NCBI GenBank assembly: GCA_039111635.1
Contig: JBCAQO010000011.1
Span: 744,001 to 808,000, forward strand
DNA from: Heterobasidion occidentale
Taxonomy: Eukaryota > Basidiomycota > Agaricomycetes > Russulales > Bondarzewiaceae
Direction of reading: 5' to 3'
Length of the DNA: 64,000 nt
Positions 45,122 through 54,895 of this stretch are shown piece after piece (the first letter of the stretch is position 1; each line of letters starts with the position of its first letter). The notes under the pieces are model-generated. The model was not told the origin of the DNA. It searched no databases and saw nothing but the letters and a program-made list of their open reading frames with translations. Both the position numbers and the translations under genes were made by a program.

Positions 45122-45977
45122 ATGTTTGCCCGCTTCTCCGCTCTTTCCGCTCTTTCCATCCTCGCCGTCGCCATGGTCGCCTCGGCGGGACCTGTCGCCG
45201 ACTACGGCAAATCTCCTGCTGCCTACGACCCCAAGTCGGACTACAAGCCCGAGTACGCGCCCAAGGAATACTCCAAGGGTGACTACGGCAAGGACGACTA
45301 CGGCAAAGACCACTATGGCAAGGACGACTACGGCAAAGACAAGTACGGCAAAGACGACTACGGCAAGGACAAGTACGGCAAGGACGTGTACGGCAAGGAC
45401 GAGTACGGCAGGGATCGCGACGACCACGATGACCACGGCCGCGACCACTACGGCCAAGATCGCTACGGCCACGACGACTATGACCGCGACCACCGCGGCC
45501 ACGGAGACTTCGACGGGGACCGCTTTGATGGAGACCGCTATGGCCACGACGACTACGACCGCGACCACGACGACTACGACAATGATGAGTACTCAAACGA
45601 CTACGAGAGCCAGTGCAACAGTGGTCCTATCCAGTGCTGTAACACCGTCGAGGATGTGAGTGCCATTGTACCTAGCGAGGTTCATGAGATACTCATCTGT
45701 CAATTGTTAGGCTTCCTCTGATGCCGCTTCCAAGGCTCTCGGTCTCCTTGGACTCGTCATCCAGGGTCTCAACGTTCCTATCGGCTTGGATTGTACCCCG
45801 ATCTCACTCGCAGGTGGATTGGGCTCTGGATCCAACTGTGCGTCGCAACCTGTGTGCTGTGATAAGGTCGAAGAAGTAAGTTCACTCATCCCACGCCTGC
45901 GAGCGAGCTGCTCACAAATGACATGACACTAGGGCGGCATTGCGGTTGGCTGCAACCCTATTAACGTCGCTGCTTGA
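45122..45977 (+). CDS. Class I hydrophobin 5 with long YGKDD-type repeats
   Basis: Exons are 45122-45655, 45711-45875 and 45933-45977; phase-0 introns; 247 aa. The signal peptide begins MFARFSALSALSILAVAM. Residues of about 25-160 are a Tyr/Lys/Asp/Gly-rich region. It has tandem YGKDD, YGKDK and YGKDH units, then His/Asp/Arg-rich units (DHDDHGRDHYG, DYDRDH). The hydrophobin core starts at Cys165: QCNSGPIQCC, VPIGLDC, SNCASQPVCC, VGCNPINVAA. Ordinary class I hydrophobins are about 100-130 aa, so the N-terminal extension more than doubles the protein. The repeat could bind other wall components or be cross-linked through tyrosines; both are speculation. TATA and exon plan match hydrophobin 4. 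Confidence 0.92.
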
Positions 45978-46577
45978 ATGAGGTTGCAGAACCAAGTCGG
46001 CAGGGGGGGCGATAGGACGAGAACTGTTATACCACATACTATTTCTTTACACTACATCTTAATATTTCCCTTGGTATCTTGGGTATGTAGGTGGCGCAGG
46101 GAATGTATATTCGCTGTGTTTTCTCTTTCATGAGAATGGTGTGATGAAGAGAATGAAGGTGCTCCCAATCGCAATTTTCTTCACGCTTTGTTGCCAGTGA
46201 GGAGGTGAAACAAGAGTCGGAAGGCTTTCGTCTCTTTTTCGGTTTCACTGAATCGTCCGCGTCGACCGTTTCGACATTTCGAGTCGTTTCAAAATTACTG
46301 CTTTCTCATTTCAGATGGTCAAAGACCACCACAGGCCCGCACGGAGCTATTGTGAGACGAAGATAAGTCAGGCACACATGACACGAGATGGTTCACCCAC
46401 CGTCGGCAATAGAGGCTACATTCGCGTGCAAGTATATCAGGCTTTATTTCAATATGCATGACAGAACTTCAAACGGACCTGGAAGGACACTAAGCAAGCA
46501 AGGAACAGAAGTAAATGGGGGCAGTCACGAATAGAAAATTGCATCGAAGAGCCGTCCATTTTTCCACCTCTCCACAT
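45978..46577. other. Intergenic
   Basis: 3' flank of hydrophobin 5 followed by the duplicated promoter block that begins the short hydrophobin-like array. No gene was seen. Confidence 0.45.
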
Positions 46578-46585
46578 CGACGTCG
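46578..46585. promoter_or_regulatory. Palindromic CGACGTCG in duplicated promoter, unit A
   Basis: The palindrome lies within a block (ccacctctcc...cgtcgg...gagacct) that is repeated upstream of units B, D and E. In those three the palindrome lies 332-333 bases before the ATG; here it is only 208 bases before, because the TATA-containing part is missing. Confidence 0.5.
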
Positions 46586-46785
46586 GCGGAGGAGGTCTAA
46601 CCTCAAAAGCGACACACCATGAGACCTGACCTGTGCGAACCAGTCACATGAAGGAAGGTGGGGAATTTGGGACCGCATGGGACCTCAATATATGTTGCAT
46701 CCACCGGAGCTTTTTCCTAGTTCTACGGCACGACTTGCTGTTGAGCTACCTTCAGCGTCTTCGACAAAGCGGTTTTATACTCATC

Positions 46786-47160
46786 ATGCTTGCTCGCGTC
46801 TCTGCTCTCTCTGTCTTCTCTGTCTTGGCCCTCGCTATCGCGGGGTCGGCGACTGCTCTCGTCCCTAGGCAAGCTGCCTGTCCTGCTCTGAGGCCCACTA
46901 GGCTCTGCTGCACGACTTTTAACAACGTGAGTCCACATTCTAGTACCTGCGATGATGCGATTGACCATCTGCGAATCAGCTTACGACAATCGCAACTGGC
47001 TGCGCGGCCAATCCTCCCGCTTGCAGCGGCTCCGGCATATGTGTCTGTTGCGCCGCGGAGGTAAGATCAGTAGCATGAGCAGAGCAGAGTGCATCGGCTG
47101 ACTGCTCGGGATTCGTAGATTCCGATCTTCAACATCGGAGTCGGCTGCGCAGCGTGTTAA
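46786..47160 (+). CDS. Short hydrophobin-like secreted protein A
   Basis: Exons are 46786-46926, 46980-47060 and 47119-47160; phase-0 introns; 87 aa. The signal peptide MLARVSALSVFSVLALAIAG is close to those of the hydrophobins. The mature part has AACPALRPTRLCC, ATGCAANPPAC, SGSGICVCC and GVGCAAC, ten cysteines in all. As in hydrophobins, a CC pair precedes intron 1 and another precedes intron 2. The segment between the first CC and the next Cys is only 12 residues, against about 30 in class I hydrophobins. An RQA motif precedes the first cysteine. It is secreted, function unknown; kinship to hydrophobins is inferred from gene structure and cysteine order. Confidence 0.75.
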
Positions 47161-48140
47161 GTGGCAGATGTGAAACACAAGCAGTTCAGAGGCGGTGAAG
47201 TGGTCAGTTGGAGCACAATCATATGTCGAATATGCGTACGAGTTCGATATGCCAAATTCGTGAAGGGTCGTTCTGTGCGATTATGAAATATGAGTTGGTT
47301 GTCTAATGGTTTGAAAGAGCAACCGTTTCAAAAGCCTGACGAGGGCTGTGCAGCACAAGTAAAGACATACGATGTATGCAAGTGTGTGCGCTCCATAATT
47401 GGGGCCGGGAAGGAGAGCGCATGAGCGCGTGTCTGTCGATGCCGATTCCGGCGTCAGAGTCTGATGTGACGCTTCGGCCCGCTGCAAAAAATAGCAAAAG
47501 GCATTATTTTCAGACTCTGGACTTTATCATCACGACTCTTCTCACTTTGTGGTATTCTCTGCCTGCTGATCTGTTCTGCGTATGGTCTTGGCGTATCGAG
47601 AGTGGGCGAATTCAAGTGGGCCTTGTGTGTCGTGCCGATGGGAAAGAGGCGCTGTCCAACAAGGTTAATGATGAAATCACCATGGGACTCCGATGACCTG
47701 CTTCCAAGGCGGAAGGCCAAGTTCCGTGAATTGAAAGCGCTAGACCCCAGAGCAAGTTTGAGGATACGATACTGCAAAGAACCTCAACAAGTCAGGACAC
47801 ATGGCTAAGCATCGCCTGTCAAATACGAAGTTAGAGGTCATGCGCGATGGAACATGGATCAGGGATACAGCTGGGAATGAAAAGACGACGTGGCCGCCGG
47901 CTGCTATTGCTCGCGGCTAAGTAGAGTACATACTCCACCTGTCATTTGAGCTCAGAGGTTGCTGCACGTGTCACGGTGGCCAACTGAAGGGAGATTGTTC
48001 CAATGGGAATGAGAGGAATAGACGACACCTGAAGGACAAGTCAATTAGGTCCAAAGGGAAGCAATGAATCAAGGTGGATGGAAAAGTCTGCCGATAAAAA
48101 CATTCCATCGAAGAGCCGTTCATCTTTTCACCTCTCTGAA
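47161..48140. repeat. Duplicated intergenic block, array unit A
   Basis: This is non-coding. Segments recur downstream of other units: gccgggaaggagagcgcatg ... gccgattccggcgtcag ... cccgctgcaaaa at 47400-47500 is matched near 49095-49165, 50330-50440 and 53630-53720. The array units therefore duplicated with their intergenic DNA. Confidence 0.55.
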
Positions 48141-48150
48141 CCGACGTCGG
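48141..48150. promoter_or_regulatory. Palindrome CCGACGTCGG, unit B promoter
   Basis: Perfect 10-bp palindrome 333 bases before the start codon at 48474, at the same distance as in units D and E. It is a candidate dimeric regulator site conserved through duplication. Confidence 0.5.
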
Positions 48151-48375
48151 TGGAGGGATTCTAGCCTCAAAGGAAACATACCATGAGACCTGCGCTGCAC
48201 AAAAATATGGGACCGCGTGGGTCCTAATCGCTTGTCATATCCATTCGACTAGGTGAAAGATGGTAAGGTCGTAAGCTTAAATAAATGATAGAACAAGGGG
48301 GCGAATGCGGGGGCTTGTTCCAAGTTTCGACTTCGGACCATTGCCGTTATGGCGCTTCAAGGAAACTGGGGAGGA

Positions 48376-48380
48376 TATAA
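48376..48380 (+). promoter_or_regulatory. TATA box, unit B
   Basis: GGATATAAGGGC, 98 bases before ATG 48474, identical in position to units D and E. Confidence 0.7.
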
Positions 48381-48473
48381 GGGCGAGCTGGGCGAGTGCT
48401 ATTCTCTAGTTCTACAGCACAACCTGCTATTGAGCTACTTCAGTGTCTTCGACAAAGCGACTTTATATTCATC

Positions 48474-48857
48474 ATGCTTGCCCGCATCCCTGTTCTCTAT
48501 GTCTTCTCTGTCGTGTCCCTCGCTATCGCGGGGTCGGCTGCATCTCTCGTCTCCAGGCAGGCTGCTTGTCCTCCTGCTATGCCAGTGAATCTTTGCTGCC
48601 TTACTAACATAAACGTGAGTATATGCTCGTTGGGGATGCTATCATATACTTGACATTCTTCGAATGTAGGGTCTTGGTATCCCCTGCCACGCTCCCCCCT
48701 GCACCGCTCCCCCTGACATTCATGTCTGTTGTGCGTCAGAGGTAAGCTGATCATCTCAGCAGAACAGAGTGCATAGGCTTACTGCATGGGTTCGCAGAGG
48801 ACGATTAATATTCTCGGAATCGAAATCGACATCGGAAACAACTGTACCAGTGCTTGA
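48474..48857 (+). CDS. Short hydrophobin-like secreted protein B
   Basis: Exons are 48474-48614, 48670-48741 and 48798-48857; phase-0 introns; 90 aa. The signal peptide begins MLARIPVLYVFSVVSLAIAG. The eight cysteines fall exactly in hydrophobin order: C-x8-CC-x10-C-x4-C-x8-CC-x18-C (AACPPAMPVNLCC, IPCHAPPC, DIHVCC, GNNCTSA). The gaps between the two CC pairs are shorter than in class I hydrophobins. It lacks the extra C-terminal cysteine of units A, D and E. It has a longer third exon (INILGIEIDIG), a hydrophobic beta-like stretch. Secreted; function unknown. Confidence 0.75.
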
Positions 48858-49709
48858 TTGACGAACATGGCGGATGAGCGGCTCGAGGGCGGTCAAGCGG
48901 TCTCATAAATTCCGATTGGTCATTGAATAATTGTACGAGACCGATAGGCCGGGTTCCTGCAAGGTCGTTCTGTACAATAGTTGAACATGAGTTGCTTGAG
49001 TCTCATTTAAAGAGACCATCATTTCAAGCTTAACGTCACGAGTGCTAGGATGGGACCGCACTTACGAGGAAAGACGGACCATACGTGTGTTGCGAAATTT
49101 AAGGCAGGAAGTGGAGTGCAGGAGCGCGCGCGTGTGTTGATGTCAGTTTCGGCGTTGGGCGAGTCTAATGCGTAGCGCTAGTGGCCATGCTTCGGTCTAC
49201 TTTAAACGCAGGAAAACACATTCTATCTCGATCAAACTCTAGACTGAGTATTACAAATCTACACACCTGCGTTCGTATCCTTATGGCCTTCAATGTGTTC
49301 TGCGAATTTATTCACCAATATGAACAATGGCCGAATCGAAGCGACACTGTGCAGACGAAAGAAGGCACTGTCAAATAACATTCAACATGGAATTCAGATG
49401 ACCTTCCTATAGGGAAGAATCAAGCCACATAAGGGGGGGATATTGGATCGCGAGGGTACTGAACGCACGTCGCACCCACTCCACTAAGTGGAAGATGGCA
49501 AGGCCAAAAGCTTGAATAAATGATGGAATGAGGGGGCGAGTGCGGGAGCCTATTTCAAAGTACGACCTCAGAGCAATGCCGTTACGGCGCTCTATGGCGA
49601 ACTGAGCAGGATATCAGGGCAGGGCAAGGTGGGTGCTTCCCCCAGTTCGACAGCACATCCTACCATTGAACTACCTCAGCGTCTTCGATAAAGCGACTTT
49701 ATACTCATC
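48858..49709. repeat. Duplicated intergenic block, array unit B to C
   Basis: No gene. It includes the degraded promoter copy of unit C, recognisable from about 49475 (cactccacta...tggaagatggcaagg). At 49612-49616 the TATA of the other units reads TATCA. Confidence 0.5.
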
Positions 49710-50095
49710 GTGTTATCCCGCATCTCTGCTCTCTCTGCCTTTCTGTCCTGGCCCTCGCTATCGCGGGGTCGGCGACATCTCTCATCTCCAGGCAAGCTGG
49801 CTGCCCTGGCAAGACAGCCGTCTGTTGTGCCCAATATGTGAGCATGAATATACAGAGAAGAGAAACAAGCTTGCTCACTGATTTCCCAATTTTAGACTGC
49901 GGGCAACGCTACTCTATGTGTAGCCGGAGGGCCCACTTGCACTGGCGTCATTCCCAGAGTCGCTCTGTGCTGCAGCCCAGGGGTGACATATTACGTCTGA
50001 TATTTATTCAAAGTTCGCGGGCTCACGGTGGTTTGTCATAGCCTGTCCCCCTGACCTGGGTGAATTGCACAGCGCACTGTCCACCGGTGGTGTAA
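49710..50095 (+). pseudogene. Short hydrophobin-like protein C, inactivated
   Basis: It is collinear with unit D: exon 2 (about 49897-49984) still reads TAGNATLCVAGGPTCTGV...VALCC, and exon 3 reads VNCTAHCPPVV. The start codon position is GTG (49710-49712) where D and E have ATG. One base is missing in the signal-peptide region relative to E (near 49728), throwing the frame off before the first cysteines. The upstream TATA is changed (TATCA at 49612). Three independent lesions make this a clear pseudogene. Intron edges resemble those of D (GTGAGC donor near 49846). Confidence 0.75.
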
Positions 50096-51068
50096 AGTTA
50101 TGAAGTATGAGCGACTGCGAGTGTAGTGACCTGATGAACACAAGTGCCGTGTTCTTATCGAGTACATGTACGAGAGTGCATGTGGGTTTCCTGAAGAGTC
50201 AAGTTGTTCGATCGAATATGAATTGTTTGAGTTGAGAGAGACGGTCATGCCAGGATCAAGCTTCACGGGTGTTGAGGCGGCACTGCACTGTGAGACAAGA
50301 CGTGATATATTTGCATTCCAGGAATTTGGGCCAGGAAAGGGAATGCATGAGCGCCTGTAGGCCGATCGTGTATGCCAATGATGCTACCGTGTAACGCGAG
50401 CAGCCATGCGTCAGCCCGCTGCAAACGAAGGCAAGAGAACATTCAATGATCAGACTCTAGAAGTATTACGAATTTTCGCACCTGCGACATTCGTCTATCC
50501 TCGGAACCGTTGCGAATTATTTCACCAATAAACATGAATGTTATGGACCCGAACAAGCCTACTTTCGCATCGTGCCGATGAAAGTGGCGCTGTCCAACAG
50601 AACCTACAGCCAAACGAACTACTTCCTAGGCGAAAGAGCCCAGTTCCATAGATTCAGGGCACGAATCTAATCTCCAGAGATCAAGTAAAATTAAGGGTGG
50701 AAACACTGCAACGAACCTCGTCAAGACAAGTAATGTCACTAGTTAGGCACGAAGCTAAGGGTCATGCGCGAAGGAGATTAGATCAGGAATACTGTTTTGA
50801 ATGAGAAAAAAGCTCCTATACCTAACGATCAAGAGTGGTTTCGTTCGCGGTCAAGTAGAGTATGCCACGGAATCTTCCTTCCGGTTACTGAACATGTCAC
50901 GGTTGCCAACTGATGAGATAAGGGGATTGTTCGACGACGAAATGAGACAAGTATACGGAGCCTGAAGGGGAAAAAATCAATCAGGTCCAAAATTGATAAA
51001 GAAATGACGGTAAACGGGAGGAGCCACCGATAGATAATCGTATCGAAGACCCTTTCCACCTCTCCACA
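50096..51068. repeat. Duplicated intergenic block, array unit C to D
   Basis: Non-coding; a downstream block common to the array units is recognisable at 50330-50460. No gene was seen. Confidence 0.45.
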
Positions 51069-51078
51069 CCGACATCGG
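51069..51078. promoter_or_regulatory. CCGACATCGG motif, unit D promoter
   Basis: Same site as in units B and E with one central base changed, 333 bases before ATG 51402. Confidence 0.5.
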
Positions 51079-51303
51079 TGGAATGGACCTAGCCTCGAAG
51101 AAGACACGGCATGAGACCTTACCTGTAGGAAGCATGGGTACACATGGGTCCTGAATATATGTCGCCCCCACTCCACTAGGTGGAAGAGGTTAAGGCCAAA
51201 AGCTTGAAGAAATGATGGAACGAGGAGGCGAGTGCGGGAGTTTGTTTTGAAGTACGACCTCAGACCATTGCCGTTACGGCGCTTTATAGAGAACTGAAGA
51301 GGA

Positions 51304-51308
51304 TATAA
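51304..51308 (+). promoter_or_regulatory. TATA box, unit D
   Basis: GGATATAAGGGCAGGG, 98 bases before the start codon at 51402. Confidence 0.7.
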
Positions 51309-51401
51309 GGGCAGGGGAGGGCGGGAGCTTTCCTCAGTTCTACAGCACGACCTACTATTGAGCTACTTCAGCGTCTTCGACAAAGCGACTTCATACTCAT
51401 C

Positions 51402-51794
51402 ATGTTTGCTCGCATCTCTGCTCTCTTTGTCTTCTCTGTCCTGGCTCTCGCTATCGCAGGGTCGGCGACATCTCTCGTGTCCAGGCAGGCTGCTGCTTGC
51501 CCTGCTGGCAAGACGGCCCTCTGTTGCTCATTCTATGTGAGCATGAACATACGCACAGATTCTGAAAGAGGTCTGCTTATTGATTTTTAAATCATAGACT
51601 GCAGGCGCGGGTGCTTTATGTGTAGCAGGAGGCCCCACTTGCGCCAGCACGACCCTCGGTCCCAGGATTGCCCTGTGCTGCAACACGGTGAGACATTGGG
51701 TCAAATGTTTTTTCGAAATTCGCATACTCACCATCATTTGTGATAGGCTCTGAACGTGACCACCGCCGGGACGAATTGCACTGCGCATTGCTAA
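51402..51794 (+). CDS. Short hydrophobin-like secreted protein D
   Basis: Exons are 51402-51536, 51598-51687 and 51747-51794; phase-0 introns; 90 aa. The signal peptide begins MFARISALFVFSVLALAIAG, then LVSRQAAA. Cysteines: C-x7-CC-x10-C-x6-C-x11-CC-x12-C-x3-C (ACPAGKTALCC, LCVAGGPTC, RIALCC, TNCTAHC). NCT is a potential N-glycosylation site. Intron 1 lies three residues after the first CC and intron 2 two residues after the second, the same arrangement as in the class I hydrophobins nearby. Intact promoter with TATA. Secreted; probable wall or interface peptide by inference only. Confidence 0.78.
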
Positions 51795-52185
51795 ACGGTG
51801 CTGCGAGGACGCGAAGCATGAGCGCCTTATAGGATAGTGACCTGATTCCATGCAGGTGGTGTGGTTCTGCCAAGTGTGTGTACGCGAGTGATATGTTGGT
51901 TTCCTGAAGAGTCGTTTGTATAATTGAATATGATTTGTTCGAGTTTGATTCAAATGATATAGTCATCCTTGAATCAAACTTCACGAATGCTGAGGCGGGC
52001 GTAGGAGGGTAGAATAAATCAGACAAACGTCATTTTGCGACGCTCGCCCACAGCGGTATCATCCCATGCTCTATTATGTTCTGTATAGTCTTGAAGAGCA
52101 ATGGCCAACACGGCCATTGTGATATGAATATGGGATTCGATGGCGCACCAGGACTAGGCCATGAGATGTTCCGTGCTATATCTAA
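51795..52185. other. Intergenic, array unit D 3' flank
   Basis: No gene. The segment tggcgcaccaggactaggcc at 52141-52160 resembles one near 55228 after unit E. Confidence 0.4.
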
Positions 52186-52285
52186 GCAGAGCCCATAGAC
52201 TTACTGCGTGGGTCCAGAGATTCATTTCTCGCATTCGCAATCGAAATCAACTGTACAAGAACTTTTGGTGAACACGAAACACGAG
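52186..52285 (+). pseudogene. Relic third exon of a sixth array unit
   Basis: agcagagc-ccataga-cttactgcgtgggt, then cattcgcaatcgaaatcaac and tgtacaag align with the intron 2 end, exon 3 and 3' flank of unit B (48760-48870). No exons 1 or 2 precede it. It marks a deleted or truncated sixth unit in the array. Confidence 0.5.
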
Positions 52286-52493
52286 CAGTGTAAAGGCAGT
52301 AGCAGTGAAGTGGTCTCACGGATTATTATGTACGAGGGTAATATGCCGGTTTCCTCGAGGGTCGTTCTGTACAATCGAACATGGATTGCTTGAATTTTGA
52401 TGTGAAAGAGACGTCATTCCAGACATAATCTTCACGAGGGCTGAGGCGGAAATGCACTGTACAGCGCGGGAAAATACATACGATGTGTGCAAT

Positions 52494-53614
52494 CAGGACC
52501 CATGCCAGAGGTCCGATCCGGGGTCCCACCTGGCACCCCCGAACAAAATCTCTTTTTTTTGACCCTTTCATCCCCGAACGAGGATCAGACCTCTGATCCG
52601 GACCGATTTACCCCCGAACGAGGATCATACATACATAAAAAAATCGAAAAAATCGAGAAAAAATCAAAGAAAAAATCCGACCGTCGCACGAGTGTTTGTG
52701 AGGCTTGCTTGACACAGGGCATTGCGCGGAGACCACCAAAGAACCGTAGTACAATGTATCTACTCATAATCATTCTCACCCTCCACATCTTGATCCTTGG
52801 CCTTTCGTGTGCGAGTGAGATACAGCCGGAAGGCCTCCTCAAGATCCTTCTCGTGTCCCAGTAGTGCATCAAGGTAATGCTCATCACCCGGGGCCAAAGT
52901 GTAGTTCATACCGTTGGCAAGCTGCGGAGGGTAGCTGAGCCTTACCAGGAATGTATGGGATGGCAGCAGAGCGAACCGCGACACGGCGTGTGGATCAGCC
53001 AGCAGCCGGAAGCGCCGTGCGAGTCGTCCAGATGCTGCCATCGGCTCGAACACACGGACTACAATGTTCGAAACCTCGGAGATGGACGACGTGGTTGCTG
53101 CCCAACCATGTTTACCTGCCTTACCCCCGGACTTTTTGTAGATATCGAGCACTGTTGGACACGTCAATCAGTAATGCCTATTACATGATGTGCACAGAAA
53201 CAAACCCTGAGCGAGACAAATCCGACCACGAGCGAATACAAGCGCATATCCTTGACCGGCAGCAGCTTTCAGAGGGTGTTCCGTAGATACCTCAGCGCCG
53301 ATGACGAACCGTGGAAGGCCTTTTTGGGTGAATACTTTTGCCTGTTTTTTTACCGCTCTCAATGTAGACTGATAGGCCATTACAAAATAACTATTTCGTA
53401 CAAAATTATCTCAAATTGGGCCGTGAGAATCCTCCAGATCCCCGAACGGGATCAGACCTCGAGCCAAACCCTGCTGGTACCCCCGGATTGGGATCGGACG
53501 TCCACGCCAAATCTGCCCTACCTATCCCCGAACATGGATCAGACCTCGGCGCTGACGCGCCTCGTTTATACCCGAATCCGGATCGGACCTCTGGCATGGT
53601 TGACGGGGGTCCTG
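52494..53614. mobile_element. TIR element with subterminal repeats, 1121 bp
   Basis: The ends are inverted repeats: CAGGACCC...ATGCCAGAGGTCCGATCCGG on the left (52494-52522) and its complement on the right (53578-53614), where nine extra bases separate the two halves. Within about 150 bases of each end the word CCCCGAAC followed by GGATCAGACCTC recurs (near 52570, 52612, 53440, 53527, with variants near 53485 and 53568). Such subterminal repeats are typical transposase binding sites. It interrupts the duplicated intergenic DNA of the array. No clear target duplication was seen. It carries the minus-strand gene at 52760-53380. Confidence 0.6.
52760..53380 (-). CDS. Unknown 188-aa protein carried by a TIR element
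   Basis: Exon 1 is 53206-53380 (ATG 53380, MAYQSTLRAVKKQAK), the intron 53152-53205, and exon 2 52760-53151; phase 1; an intact 188-aa frame. Segments are FVIGAEVSTEHPLKAA, ARGRICLAQ|VLDIYKKSGGKAGKHGW, ATTSSISEVSNIVVRVFEP, RLARRFRLL, FALLPSHTFLVRL, then an acidic end (DQDVEGENDYE). I recall similar proteins (V-x-YxKGGGKxxKHxW) as repeated, function-unknown, probably mobile-element-linked proteins in agaricomycete genomes. There is no transposase catalytic signature. It is the only open frame inside the element. Confidence 0.5.
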
Positions 53615-54203
53615 TTCCAGATTTCGAGCCGGGAAGGGGAGCGGATGAGCGCGTGTCTGTCTATGCCGATTTCGGCGTCAGATGAGTTTGATGTGACGTT
53701 TCGGTCCGCTGCAAAAGATAACAAGACATTACTTTCAGATTTTGAACTTTGGTATGACGACTATTTGTACCTGCGATATTTTCCGTACGTGAATGTGTTC
53801 TGTTTATGATCTTGCCGATATCAAGAGAGTGAATCCAAACGAACCTTGCGCGTCGTGCCGATGAGAAAGAGGCGCTGTCCAACAAGCTTGATGATAAACC
53901 GCCACGGATACTCTTTAGAATGAGAAGATGGCTCGTACACCCAATGATTGAGGCTGCTGCCGTATACAGTCAAGTAGAGAACTCCACGAAATACCCTTCT
54001 GTCATTTGAACTCAAAGCCTATTGGAGGTGTCACGGTGACCAGCCGACGAGTTTCAGGGAATTATTCGACAATGGGACGAATATACGGAACCTGAAAAAA
54101 GAAAACAATCATTTCCAGAAGGAATAGAGCAATGTTGTTAAATGGGAGGAGCCACTGATAGACAACCGTATCGAAGAGCCGTGCATCTTTCCACTTCTCC
54201 ACA
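53615..54203. repeat. Duplicated intergenic block before unit E
   Basis: Resumes the array intergenic repeat interrupted by the TIR element (gccgggaaggggagcggatg at 53628 onward). No gene. Confidence 0.5.
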
Positions 54204-54213
54204 CCGACGTCGG
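54204..54213. promoter_or_regulatory. Palindrome CCGACGTCGG, unit E promoter
   Basis: Identical to the unit B site, 332 bases before ATG 54536. Confidence 0.5.
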
Positions 54214-54436
54214 TGGAGGGGACCTAGCCTCGAAAAGACACACCATGAGACCTAACCTGTAAACAGCATGGGTCTACATGGGTCCTGAATACATGTCGCA
54301 TCCAGTCCACTAGGTGGAAGACGGTAAGGGCGAAAGCTTGAAGAAATGATGGAACGAGGGGCGGGTGCGGGAGCTTGTTCCAAGTTTCGACTTCGGACCA
54401 TTGCCGTGACGGCGCTTTGAACCGAACAGGGGAGGA

Positions 54437-54441
54437 TATAA
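54437..54441 (+). promoter_or_regulatory. TATA box, unit E
   Basis: GGATATAAGGGCAGGG, 99 bases before the start codon at 54536. Confidence 0.7.
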
Positions 54442-54535
54442 GGGCAGGGGAGGGCGGGTGCTCTCCCCCAGTTCTACAGCACAACCTGCTATTGAGCTAC
54501 ACCAGCATCTTCGACAAAGCAACTTCATACTCATC

Positions 54536-54895
54536 ATGTTTTCCCGCATCTCTGCTCTCTCTGTCTTCTCCGTCCTGGCCCTCACTATCGCGACTATCGC
54601 GGCTGCTGCTTGCCCTACTGGCCAGACACCCCTCTGTTGCCTGGATTATGTGAACATCTATATACGCCCTAATATCGAGAAGGATCGTCGACTTATTGAT
54701 TTCTTGATTCTAGACTGCGGGCGCCGCTGCTGGCTGTGTAGCGGGAAACCCCCCTCCCCCTTGCGCACGCCCCAGAATTCCCCTGTGCTGCACTGCAGGG
54801 GTGAGATACTACCTTATTTCTCCAAAGTTCGTAGGCTCACTCATTTATAATAGCCCTTCAACTTGACCGGGACGAATTGCACTGTGAATTGTTGA
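54536..54895 (+). CDS. Short hydrophobin-like secreted protein E
   Basis: Exons are 54536-54649, 54714-54800 and 54854-54895; phase-0 introns (donor 1 is GTGAAC); 80 aa, the shortest of the array. The signal peptide begins MFSRISALSVFSVLALTIAT. The mature peptide starts almost at the first cysteine: ACPTGQTPLCC, GCVAGNPPPPC, RIPLCC, TNCTVNC. Spacing is C-x7-CC-x10-C-x8-C-x7-CC-x11-C-x3-C. It lacks the LVSRQ pre-segment of A, B and D. The promoter is intact. Secreted; function unknown. Confidence 0.76.
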
